Translations under genes and position numbers: made by a program
Shown: in pieces, positions 56,401 to 63,998 of the stretch
How the letters are laid out: every line of letters starts with the position of its first letter
Position numbering within the stretch: position 1 is the stretch's first letter
DNA from: Siderastrea siderea
Taxonomy: Eukaryota; Cnidaria; Anthozoa; Scleractinia; Rhizangiidae
Direction: 5' to 3'
Assembly (NCBI GenBank): GCA_964030785.1
Contig: OZ034976.1
Location: 1,240,001-1,304,000, forward strand
Length of the DNA stretch: 64,000 nucleotides
Notes under the pieces: generated by a model
The model's database searches: none
The model's input: only the letters and a program-made list of their open reading frames with translations
What the model was told of the DNA's origin: nothing

Positions 56401-56523
56401 GCCATAAGCTTTTCCTTCTCCAGCCTTATCGCCCACTTCTTTGGATATTGATAGGTGTTTATTGTGGAATTCTATGGCTTCTTGAAATCTTCCTAGGCTG
56501 TAATAAGCGTTGCCGAGTTGCAA
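50374..56523 (-). CDS. L block: 51-repeat TPR open frame (2049 codons), partial
   Basis: An uninterrupted frame of about 51 TPRs between the junctions at 56515 and 50396, two units longer than its counterpart 17624-23533. No in-frame ATG was found in 6.1 kb. Near 50511 it has gttgccgag where the other three L blocks have gttcccgag; this is silent in this frame, so it is a mosaic or older state. A private LSLG replaces LSLR near 55531. It retains gcaaccgagg near 55670 and aaaacttcc near 56008. It is the interior of a TPR scaffold. Confidence 0.62.
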   Translation of the reverse strand: MQLGNAYYSLGRFQEAIEFHNKHLSISKEVGDKAGEGKAYGNLGNAYHRIGRFQEAIEFNNKDLSITKEVGDRAGEGNAYCNLGNAYHSIGRFQEAIEFHNKHLSISKEVGDKAGEGKAYGNLGNAYHNFGRFQEAIEFHNKHLSISKEVGDRAAEGKAYGNRGSAYRSLGSFQEAIEFHNKHLSISKEVGDKAGEGKAYGNLGSAYLSLGRFQEAIKFHNKQLSISKEVGDKAGEGFAYCDLGNAYCSLGRFQEAIEFHNKLLSISKEVGDRAGEGKAYGNLGCAYRSLGRFQEAIEFHNKHLSISKEVGDKAGEGKAYGNLGSAYLSLGRFQEAIEFQNKHLSISKEVGDRAGEGLAYCNLGIAYRYLGRFQEAIEFHNKHLSISKEVGDKAGEGKAYGNLGNAYHNFGRFQEAIEFHNKQLSISKEVGDRAGEGFAYCNLGIAYRYLGRFQEAIEFHNKHLSISKEVGDKAGEGKAYGNLGNAYHNFGRFQEAIEFHNKRLSISKEVGDRAGEGFAYCNLGNAYHSLGRFQEAIEFHNKHLSISKEVGDKAGEGKAYSNLGSAYLSLGRFQEAIKFHNKHLSISKEVGDKAGEGKAYGNLGNAYHNFGRFQEAIEFHNKHLSISKEVGDRAAEGKAYGNRGSAYRSLGRFQEAIEFHNKHLSISKEVGDKAGEGKAYGNLGSAYLSLGRFQEAIKFHNKQLSISKEVGDKAGEGFAYCDLGNAYCSLGRFQEAIEFHNKLLSISKEVGDRAGEGKAYGNLGSAYRSLGRFQEAIEFHNKHLSISKEVGDKAGEGKAYGNLGSAYLSLRRFQEAIEFQNKHLSISKEVGDRAGEGLAYCNLGIAYRYLGRFQEAIEFHNKHLSISKEVGDKAGEGKAYGNLGNAYHNFGRFQEAIEFHNKQLSISKEVGDRAGEGFAYCNLGIAYRYLGRFQEAIEFHNKHLSISKEVGDKAGEGKAYGNLGNAYHNFGRFQEAIEFHNKRLSISKEVGDRAGEGFAYCNLGNAYHSLGRFQEAIEFHNKHLSISKEVGDKAGEGKAYSNLGSAYLSLGRFQEAIKFHNKQLSISKEVGDKAGEGFAYCDLGNAYCSLGRFQEAIEFHNKLLSISKEVGDRAGEGKAYGNLGSAYRSLGRFQEAIEFHNKHLSISKEVGDKAGEGKAYGNLGSAYLSLRRFQEAIEFQNKHLSISKEVGDRAGEGFAYCNLGIAYRYLGRFQEAIQFHKKHLSISKEVGDKAGEGKAYGNLGNAYHRIGRFQEAIEFNNKDLSITKEVGDRAGEGNAYCNLGNAYHSIGRFQEAIEFHNKHLSISKEVGDKAGEGKAYGNLGNAYHNFGRFQEAIEFHNKHLSISKEVGDRAAEGKAYGNRGSAYLSLRRFQEAIEFQNKHLSISKEVGDRAGEGFAYCNLGIAYRYLGRFQEAIQFHNKHLSISKEVGDKAGEGKAYGNLGNAYHRIGRFQEAIEFNNKDLSITKEVGDRAGEGNAYCNLGNAYHSIGRFQEAIEFHNKHLSISKEVGDKAGEGKAYGNLGNAYHNFGRFQEAIEFHNKHLSISKEVGDKAGEGKAYGNLGSAYCSLGRFQEAIEFHNKHLSISKEVGDRAAEGKAYGNRGSAYRSLGRFQEAIEFHNKHLSISKEVGDKAGEGKAYGNLGSAYLSLGRFQEAIKFHNKQLSISKEVGDRAGEGFAYCDLGNAYCSLGRFQEAIEFHNKLLSISKEVGDRAGEGKAYGNLGSAYRSQGRFQEAIEFHNKHLSISKEVGDKAGEGKAYGNLGSAYLSLRRFQEAIEFQNKHLSISKEVGDRAGEGFAYCNLGIAYRYLGRFQEAIQFHNKHLSISKEVGDKAGEGKAYGNLGNAYHNFGRFQEAIEFHNKHLSISKEVGDRAGEGFAYCNLGIAYRYLGRFQEAIEFHNKHLSISKEVGDKAGEGKAYGNLGNAYHNFGRFQEAIEFHNKRLSISKEVGDRAGEGFAYCNLGNAYHSLGRFQEAIEFHNKHLSISKEVGDKAGEGKAYGNLGNAYHNFGRFQEAIEFQNKRLSISKEVGDRAGEGFAYCNSATLITA

Positions 56524-57002
56524 TAGGCGAATCCTTCTCCAGCCCTATCGCCCACTTCTTTGGATATTGATAGTCGTTTATTGTGGAATTCTATGGCTTC
56601 TTGAAATCTTCCAAAGTTGTGATAAGCGTTGCCGAGATTGCCATAAGCTTTTCCTTCTCCAGCCTTATCGCCCACTTCTTTGGATATTGATAGGTGTTTA
56701 TTGTGGAATTCTATGGCTTCTTGAAATCTTCCAATGCTGTGATAAGCGTTGCCGAGATTGCAATAAGCATTTCCCTCTCCAGCCCTATCGCCCACTTCTT
56801 TGGTTATTGATAGGTCTTTATTGTTGAATTCTATGGCTTCTTGAAATCTTCCAATGCGGTGATAAGCGTTGCCGAGATTGCCATAAGCTTTTCCTTCTCC
56901 AGCCTTATCGCCCACTTCTTTGGATATTGATAGGTGTTTATTGTGGAATTCTATGGCTTCTTGAAATCTTCCTAGGCTGTAATAAGCGTTGCCGAGTTGC
57001 AA
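56493..57002 (-). pseudogene. A cassette, 4-unit TPR fragment
   Basis: A 169-codon A cassette between the junctions at 56994 and 56515, matching 23503-24012 in copy 1 but without that copy's gtgt change. No ATG. Confidence 0.6.
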
Positions 57003-57439
57003 TAGGCGAATCCTTCTCCAGCCCTATCGCCCACTTCTTTGGATATTGATAGTCGTTTATTCTGGAATTCTATGGCTTCTTGAAATCTTCCAAAGTTGTG
57101 ATAAGCGTTGCCGAGATTGCCATAAGCTTTTCCTTCTCCAGCCTTATCGCCCACTTCTTTGGATATTGATAGGTGTTTATTGTGGAATTCTATGGCTTCT
57201 TGAAATCTTCCTAGGCTGTGATAAGCGTTGCCGAGATTGCAATAGGCGAATCCTTCTCCAGCCCTATCGCCCACTTCTTTGGATATTGATAGTCGTTTAT
57301 TGTGGAATTCTATGGCTTCTTGAAATCTTCCAAAGTTGTGATAAGCGTTGCCGAGATTGCCATAAGCTTTTCCTTCTCCAGCCTTATCGCCCACTTCTTT
57401 GGATATTGATAGGTGTTTATTGTGGAATTCTATGGCTTC
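56972..57439 (-). pseudogene. N' block, segment after the CAA-to-TAA stop
   Basis: About 3.9 TPR units between TAA at 57440-57442 and the junction at 56994. It is the counterpart of 23982-24449 with no coding difference noticed. Confidence 0.55.
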
Positions 57440-59500
57440 TTAAAATCTTCCTAGGTAGCGATAAGCAATGCCGAGATTGCAATAGGCGAATCCTTCTCCA
57501 GCCCTATCGCCCACTTCTTTGGATATTGATAGGTGTTTATTGTGGAATTCTATGGCTTCTTGAAATCTTCCAAAGTTGTGATAAGCGTTGCCAAGATTGC
57601 CATAAGCTTTTCCTTCTCCAGCCTTATCGCCCACTTCTTTGGATATTGATAGGTGTTTATTGTGGAATTGTATGGCTTCTTGAAATCTTCCTAGGTAGCG
57701 ATAAGCAATGCCGAGATTGCAATAGGCGAATCCTTCTCCAGCCCTATCGCCCACTTCTTTGGATATTGATAGGTGTTTATTTTGGAATTCTATGGCTTCT
57801 TGAAATCTTCTTAGGCTGAGATAAGCGCTGCCGAGATTGCCATAAGCTTTTCCTTCTCCAGCCTTATCGCCCACTTCTTTAGATATTGATTGGTGTTTAT
57901 TGTGGAATTCTATGGCTTCTTGAAATCTTCCTTGGCTGCGATAAGCGCTGCCGAGGTTGCCATAAGCTTTTCCTTCTCCAGCCCTAACGCCCACTTCTTT
58001 GGATATTGATAGGAGTTTATTGTGGAATTCTATGGCTTCCTGAAATCTTCCTAGGCTGCAATAAGCGTTGCCGAGATCGCAATAGGCGAATCCTTCTCCA
58101 GCCCTATCGCCCACTTCTTTGGATATTGATAGTTGTTTATTGTGGAATTTTATGGCTTCTTGAAATCTTCCTAGGCTGAGATAAGCGCTGCCGAGATTGC
58201 CATAAGCTTTTCCTTCTCCAGCCTTATCGCCCACTTCTTTAGATATTGATAGGTGTTTATTGTGGAATTCTATGGCTTCTTGAAATCTTCCTAGGCTGCG
58301 ATAAGCGCTGCCGCGATTGCCATAAGCTTTTCCTTCTGCAGCCCTATCGCCCACTTCTTTGGATATTGATAGGTGTTTATTGTGGAATTCTATGGCTTCT
58401 TGAAATCTTCCTAGGCTGCAATAAGCGCTGCCGAGATTGCCATAAGCTTTTCCTTCTCCAGCCTTATCGCCCACTTCTTTAGATATTGATAGGTGTTTAT
58501 TGTGGAATTCTATCGCTTCTTGAAATCTTCCTAGGCTGCGATAAGCGCTGCCGAGATTGCCATAAGCTTTTTCTTCTCCAGCCCTATCGCCCACTTCTTT
58601 GGATATTGATAGGTGTTTATTGTGGAATTCTATGGCTTCTTGAAATCTTCCTAGGCTGCGATAAGCGCTGCCGAGATTGCCATAAGCTTTTCCTTCTCCA
58701 GCCTTATCGCCCACTTCTTTGGATATTGATAGGTGTTTATTGTGGAATTCTATGGCTTCTTGAAATCTTCCTAGGTAGCGATAAGCAATGCCGAGATTGC
58801 AATAGGCCAATCCTTCTCCAGCCCTATCGCCCACTTCTTTGGATATTGATAGGTGTTTATTTTGGAATTCTATGGCTTCTTGAAATCTTCTTAGGCTGAG
58901 ATAAGCGCTGCCGAGATTGCCATAAGCTTTTCCTTCTCCAGCCTTATCGCCCACTTCTTTAGATATTGATAGGTGTTTATTGTGGAATTCTATGGCTTCT
59001 TGAAATCTTCCTAGGCTGCGATAAGCGCTGCCGAGGTTGCCATAAGCTTTTCCTTCTCCAGCCCTATCGCCCACTTCTTTGGATATTGATAGGAGTTTAT
59101 TGTGGAATTCTATGGCTTTCTGAAATCTTCCTAGGCTGCAATAAGCGTTGCCGAGATCGCAATAGGCGAATCCTTCTCCAGCCTTATCGCCCACTTCTTT
59201 GGATATTGATAGTTGTTTATTGTGGAATTTTATGGCTTCTTGAAATCTTCCTAGGCTGAGATAAGCGCTGCCGAGATTGCCATAAGCTTTTCCTTCTCCA
59301 GCCTTATCGCCCACTTCTTTAGATATTGATAGGTGTTTATTGTGGAATTCTATGGCTTCTTGAAATCTTCCTAGGCTGCGATAAGCGCTGCCGCGATTGC
59401 CATAAGCTTTTCCTTCTGCAGCCCTATCGCCCACTTCTTTGGATATTGATAGGTGTTTATTGTGGAATTCTATGGCTTCTTGAAATCTTCCAAAGTTGTG
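57440..59500 (-). CDS. N' block TPR segment, about 17 repeats between two stops
   Basis: Open between TAA at 59501-59503 and TAA at 57440-57442, both shared with 24450-26510. Differences from that copy are KEVGVRAGEG near 57987 (ccctaacgcc), GRFQKAI instead of GSFQKAI near 59118, and a silent cgcttc near 58514. Sharing two stops and the LSLR/GLAYCN mosaic shows that the two N' blocks descend from one already broken parent. Confidence 0.55.
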   Translation of the reverse strand, partial: HNFGRFQEAIEFHNKHLSISKEVGDRAAEGKAYGNRGSAYRSLGRFQEAIEFHNKHLSISKEVGDKAGEGKAYGNLGSAYLSLGRFQEAIKFHNKQLSISKEVGDKAGEGFAYCDLGNAYCSLGRFQKAIEFHNKLLSISKEVGDRAGEGKAYGNLGSAYRSLGRFQEAIEFHNKHLSISKEVGDKAGEGKAYGNLGSAYLSLRRFQEAIEFQNKHLSISKEVGDRAGEGLAYCNLGIAYRYLGRFQEAIEFHNKHLSISKEVGDKAGEGKAYGNLGSAYRSLGRFQEAIEFHNKHLSISKEVGDRAGEEKAYGNLGSAYRSLGRFQEAIEFHNKHLSISKEVGDKAGEGKAYGNLGSAYCSLGRFQEAIEFHNKHLSISKEVGDRAAEGKAYGNRGSAYRSLGRFQEAIEFHNKHLSISKEVGDKAGEGKAYGNLGSAYLSLGRFQEAIKFHNKQLSISKEVGDRAGEGFAYCDLGNAYCSLGRFQEAIEFHNKLLSISKEVGVRAGEGKAYGNLGSAYRSQGRFQEAIEFHNKHQSISKEVGDKAGEGKAYGNLGSAYLSLRRFQEAIEFQNKHLSISKEVGDRAGEGFAYCNLGIAYRYLGRFQEAIQFHNKHLSISKEVGDKAGEGKAYGNLGNAYHNFGRFQEAIEFHNKHLSISKEVGDRAGEGFAYCNLGIAYRYLGRF

Positions 59501-61321
59501 TTAAGCGTTGCCGAGATTGCCATAAGCTTTTCCTTCTCCAGCCTTATCGCCCACTTCTTTGGATATTGATAGGTGTTTATTGTGGAATTTTATGGCTTCT
59601 TGAAATCTTCCTAGGCTGAGATAAGCGCTGCCGAGATTGCTATAAGCTTTTCCTTCTCCAGCCTTATCGCCCACTTCTTTGGATATTGATAGGTGTTTAT
59701 TGTGGAATTCTATGGCTTCTTGAAATCTTCCTAGGCTGTGATAAGCGTTGCCGAGATTGCAATAGGCGAATCCTTCTCCAGCCCTATCGCCCACTTCTTT
59801 GGATATTGATAGTCGTTTATTGTGGAATTCTATGGCTTCTTGAAATCTTCCAAAGTTGTGATAAGCGTTGCCGAGATTGCCATTAGCTTTTCCTTCTCCA
59901 GCCTTATCGCCCACTTCTTTGGATATTGATAGGTGTTTATTGTGGAATTCTATGGCTTCTTGAAATCTTCCTAGGTAGCGATAAGCAATGCCGAGATTGC
60001 AATAGGCGAATCCTTCTCCAGCCCTATCGCCCACTTCTTTGGATATTGATAGTTGTTTATTGTGGAATTCTATGGCTTCTTGAAATCTTCCAAAGTTGTG
60101 ATAAGCGTTGCCGAGATTGCCATAAGCTTTTCCTTCTCCAGCCTTATCGCCCACTTCTTTGGATATTGATAGGTGTTTATTGTGGAATTCTATGGCTTCT
60201 TGAAATCTTCCTAGGTAGCGATAAGCAATGCCGAGATTGCAATAGGCCAATCCTTCTCCAGCCCTATCGCCCACTTCTTTGGATATTGATAGGTGTTTAT
60301 TTTGGAATTCTATGGCTTCTTGAAATCTTCTTAGGCTGAGATAAGCGCTGCCGAGATTGCCATAAGCTTTTCCTTCTCCAGCCTTATCGCCCACTTCTTT
60401 AGATATTGATAGGTGTTTATTGTGGAATTCTATGGCTTCTTGAAATCTTCCTAGGCTGCGATAAGCGCTGCCGAGGTTGCCATAAGCTTTTCCTTCTCCA
60501 GCCCTATCGCCCACTTCTTTGGATATTGATAGGAGTTTATTGTGGAATTCTATGGCTTCTTGAAATCTTCCTAGGCTGCAATAAGCGTTGCCGAGATCGC
60601 AATAGGCGAATCCTTCTCCAGCCTTATCGCCCACTTCTTTGGATATTGATAGTTGTTTATTGTGGAATTTTATGGCTTCTTGAAATCTTCCTAGGCTGAG
60701 ATAAGCGCTGCCGAGATTGCCATAAGCTTTTCCTTCTCCAGCCTTATCGCCCACTTCTTTAGATATTGATTGGTGTTTATTGTGGAATTCTATGGCTTCT
60801 TGAAATCTTCCTAGGCTGCGATAAGCGCTGCCGCGATTGCCATAAGCTTTTCCTTCTGCAGCCCTATCGCCCACTTCTTTGGATATTGATAGGTGTTTAT
60901 TGTGGAATTCTATGGCTTCTTGAAATCTTCCAAAGTTGTGATAAGCGTTGCCGAGATTGCCATAAGCTTTTCCTTCTCCAGCCTTATCGCCCACTTCTTT
61001 GGATATTGATAGGTGTTTATTGTGGAATTCTATGGCTTCTTGAAATCTTCCAATGCTGTGATAAGCGTTGCCGAGATTGCAATAAGCATTTCCCTCTCCA
61101 GCCCTATCGCCCACTTCTTTGGTTATTGATAGGTCTTTATTGTTGAATTCTATGGCTTCTTGAAATCTTCCAATGCGGTGATAAGCGTTGCCGAGATTGC
61201 CATAAGCTTTTCCTTCTCCAGCCTTATCGCCCACTTCTTTGGATATTGATAGGTGTTTATTGTGGAATTCTATGGCTTCTTGAAATCTTCCTAGGCTGTA
61301 ATAAGCGTTGCCGAGTTCCAA
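59501..61321 (-). CDS. N' block TPR segment, 15 repeats, partial
   Basis: A 606-codon frame between the junction at 61313 and TAA at 59501-59503, the counterpart of 26511-28331. The entry unit reads ELGNAYY instead of QLGNAYY, because the junction has gagttcc for gagttgc. A private change near 59884 gives GKANGN for GKAYGN. No ATG. Confidence 0.58.
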   Translation of the reverse strand: MELGNAYYSLGRFQEAIEFHNKHLSISKEVGDKAGEGKAYGNLGNAYHRIGRFQEAIEFNNKDLSITKEVGDRAGEGNAYCNLGNAYHSIGRFQEAIEFHNKHLSISKEVGDKAGEGKAYGNLGNAYHNFGRFQEAIEFHNKHLSISKEVGDRAAEGKAYGNRGSAYRSLGRFQEAIEFHNKHQSISKEVGDKAGEGKAYGNLGSAYLSLGRFQEAIKFHNKQLSISKEVGDKAGEGFAYCDLGNAYCSLGRFQEAIEFHNKLLSISKEVGDRAGEGKAYGNLGSAYRSLGRFQEAIEFHNKHLSISKEVGDKAGEGKAYGNLGSAYLSLRRFQEAIEFQNKHLSISKEVGDRAGEGLAYCNLGIAYRYLGRFQEAIEFHNKHLSISKEVGDKAGEGKAYGNLGNAYHNFGRFQEAIEFHNKQLSISKEVGDRAGEGFAYCNLGIAYRYLGRFQEAIEFHNKHLSISKEVGDKAGEGKANGNLGNAYHNFGRFQEAIEFHNKRLSISKEVGDRAGEGFAYCNLGNAYHSLGRFQEAIEFHNKHLSISKEVGDKAGEGKAYSNLGSAYLSLGRFQEAIKFHNKHLSISKEVGDKAGEGKAYGNLGNA

Positions 61322-61800
61322 TAGGCGAATCCTTCTCCAGCCCTATCGCCCACTTCTTTGGATATTGATAGTCGTTTATTGTGGAATTCTATGGCTTCTT
61401 GAAATCTTCCAAAGTTGTGATAAGCGTTGCCGAGATTGCCATAAGCTTTTCCTTCTCCAGCCTTATCGCCCACTTCTTTGGATATTGATAGGTGTTTATT
61501 GTGGAATTCTATGGCTTCTTGAAATCTTCCAATGCTGTGATAAGCGTTGCCGAGATTGCAATAAGCATTTCCCTCTCCAGCCCTATCGCCCACTTCTTTG
61601 GTTATTGATAGGTCTTTATTGTTGAATTCTATGGCTTCTTGAAATCTTCCAATGCGGTGATAAGCGTTGCCGAGATTGCCATAAGCTTTTCCTTCTCCAG
61701 CCTTATCGCCCACTTCTTTGGATATTGATAGGTGTTTATTGTGGAATTCTATGGCTTCTTGAAATCTTCCTAGGCTGTAATAAGCGTTGCCGAGTTGCAA
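61291..61800 (-). pseudogene. extra A cassette between N' and N in copy 2
   Basis: A 169-codon A cassette between the junctions at 61792 and 61313. Its tail reads YWNSATLITA because the junction base is changed (gagttcc). The first 34-kb copy has no cassette at the equivalent place (28323), so it was gained here or lost there by a 479-bp exchange between junctions. Confidence 0.6.
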
Positions 61801-62237
61801 TAGGCGAATCCTTCTCCAGCCCTATCGCCCACTTCTTTGGATATTGATAGTCGTTTATTCTGGAATTCTATGGCTTCTTGAAATCTTCCAAAGTTGTGAT
61901 AAGCGTTGCCGAGATTGCCATAAGCTTTTCCTTCTCCAGCCTTATCGCCCACTTCTTTGGATATTGATAGGTGTTTATTGTGGAATTCTATGGCTTCTTG
62001 AAATCTTCCTAGGCTGTGATAAGCGTTGCCGAGATTGCAATAGGCGAATCCTTCTCCAGCCCTATCGCCCACTTCTTTGGATATTGATAGTCGTTTATTG
62101 TGGAATTCTATGGCTTCTTGAAATCTTCCAAAGTTGTGATAAGCGTTGCCGAGATTGCCATAAGCTTTTCCTTCTCCAGCCTTATCGCCCACTTCTTTGG
62201 ATATTGATAGGTGTTTATTGTGGAATTCTATGGCTTC
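61770..62237 (-). pseudogene. N block, segment after the CAA-to-TAA stop
   Basis: About 3.9 TPR units between TAA at 62238-62240 and the junction at 61792, the sixth instance of this segment. It matches 28301-28768. Confidence 0.55.
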
Positions 62238-63998
62238 TTAAAATCTTCCTAGGTAGCGATAAGCAATGCCGAGATTGCAATAGGCGAATCCTTCTCCAGC
62301 CCTATCGCCCACTTCTTTGGATATTGATAGGTGTTTATTGTGGAATTCTATGGCTTCTTGAAATCTTCCAAAGTTGTGATAAGCGTTGCCAAGATTGCCA
62401 TAAGCTTTTCCTTCTCCAGCCTTATCGCCCACTTCTTTGGATATTGATAGGTGTTTATTGTGGAATTGTATGGCTTCTTGAAATCTTCCTAGGTAGCGAT
62501 AAGCAATGCCGAGATTGCAATAGGCGAATCCTTCTCCAGCCCTATCGCCCACTTCTTTGGATATTGATAGGTGTTTATTTTGGAATTCTATGGCTTCTTG
62601 AAATCTTCTTAGGCTGAGATAAGCGTTGCCGAGATTGCCATAAGCTTTTCCTTCTCCAGCCTTATCGCCCACTTCTTTAGATATTGATTGGTGTTTATTG
62701 TGGAATTCTATGGCTTCTTGAAATCTTCCTTGGCTGCGATAAGCGCTGCCGACGTTGCCATAAGCTTTTCCTTCTCCAGCCCTATCGCCCACTTCTTTGG
62801 ATATTGATAGGAGTTTATTGTGGAATTCTATGGCTTCCTGAAATCTTCCTAGGCTGCAATAAGCGTTGCCGAGATCGCAATAGGCGAATCCTTCTCCAGC
62901 CCTATCGCCCACTTCTTTGGATATTGATAGTTGTTTATTGTGGAATTTTATGGCTTCTTGAAATCTTCCTAGGCTGAGATAAGCGCTGCCGAGATTGCCA
63001 TAAGCTTTTCCTTCTCCAGCCTTATCGCCCACTTCTTTAGATATTGATAGGTGTTTATTGTGGAATTCTATGGCTTCTTGAAATCTTCCTAGGCTGCGAT
63101 AAGCGCTGCCGCGATTGCCATAAGCTTTTCCTTCTGCAGCCCTATCGCCCACTTCTTTGGATATTGATAGGTGTTTATTGTGGAATTCTATGGCTTCTTG
63201 AAATCTTCCTAGGCTGCAATAAGCGCTGCCGAGATTGCCATAAGCTTTTCCTTCTCCAGCCTTATCGCCCACTTCTTTAGATATTGATAGGTGTTTATTG
63301 TGGAATTCTATGGCTTCTTGAAATCTTCCTAGGCTGCGATAAGCGCTGCCGAGATTGCCATAAGCTTTTTCTTCTCCAGCCCTATCGCCCACTTCTTTGG
63401 ATATTGATAGGTGTTTATTGTGGAATTCTATGGCTTCTTGAAATCTTCCTAGGCTGCGATAAGCGCTGCCGAGATTGCCATAAGCTTTTCCTTCTCCAGC
63501 CTTATCGCCCACTTCTTTAGATATTGATAGGTGTTTATTGTGGAATTCTATGGCTTCTTGAAATCTTCCTAGGCTGCGATAAGCGCTGCCGAGGTTGCCA
63601 TAAGCTTTTCCTTCTGCAGCCCTATCGCCCACTTCTTTGGATATTGATAGGTGTTTATTGTGGAATTCTATGGCTTCCTGAAATCTTCCTAGGCTGCAAT
63701 AAGCGTTACCGAGATCGCAATAGGCGAATCCTTCTCCAGCCCTATCGCCCACTTCTTTTAATATTGATAGGTGTTTATTATGGAACTCTATGGCTTCTTG
63801 AAATCTTCCTAGGCTCTGATAAGCCTTGCCGAGATGGCAATAGGCGCTTCCTTCTCCAGACTTATCGCCCCCTTCTTTGGATATTGTTAGATGTTTATTG
63901 TGCAATTCTATGGCTTCTTGAAATCTCCCAAGGCTGTCATAAGCGTTGCCGAGATTGCAATAAGCTTTTCCTTCTCCAGCCTTATTGCCCACTTCTTT
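62238..63998 (-). CDS. N block TPR segment, about 15 repeats, open at the right edge
   Basis: Open from the right window edge to TAA at 62238-62240, carrying the divergent KEVGNK, KEGGDKSGEG and HLGKAYQS units at its right end as in 28769-30550. Private changes give GNVGSAY near 62753 and GNAYLS near 62625. The frame continues past 64000. If copy 2 follows copy 1, a T7 frameshift site and the divergent tail should come next, about 10-60 bases and 1.6 kb beyond the edge respectively. Confidence 0.57.
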   Translation of the reverse strand, partial: KEVGNKAGEGKAYCNLGNAYDSLGRFQEAIELHNKHLTISKEGGDKSGEGSAYCHLGKAYQSLGRFQEAIEFHNKHLSILKEVGDRAGEGFAYCDLGNAYCSLGRFQEAIEFHNKHLSISKEVGDRAAEGKAYGNLGSAYRSLGRFQEAIEFHNKHLSISKEVGDKAGEGKAYGNLGSAYRSLGRFQEAIEFHNKHLSISKEVGDRAGEEKAYGNLGSAYRSLGRFQEAIEFHNKHLSISKEVGDKAGEGKAYGNLGSAYCSLGRFQEAIEFHNKHLSISKEVGDRAAEGKAYGNRGSAYRSLGRFQEAIEFHNKHLSISKEVGDKAGEGKAYGNLGSAYLSLGRFQEAIKFHNKQLSISKEVGDRAGEGFAYCDLGNAYCSLGRFQEAIEFHNKLLSISKEVGDRAGEGKAYGNVGSAYRSQGRFQEAIEFHNKHQSISKEVGDKAGEGKAYGNLGNAYLSLRRFQEAIEFQNKHLSISKEVGDRAGEGFAYCNLGIAYRYLGRFQEAIQFHNKHLSISKEVGDKAGEGKAYGNLGNAYHNFGRFQEAIEFHNKHLSISKEVGDRAGEGFAYCNLGIAYRYLGRF

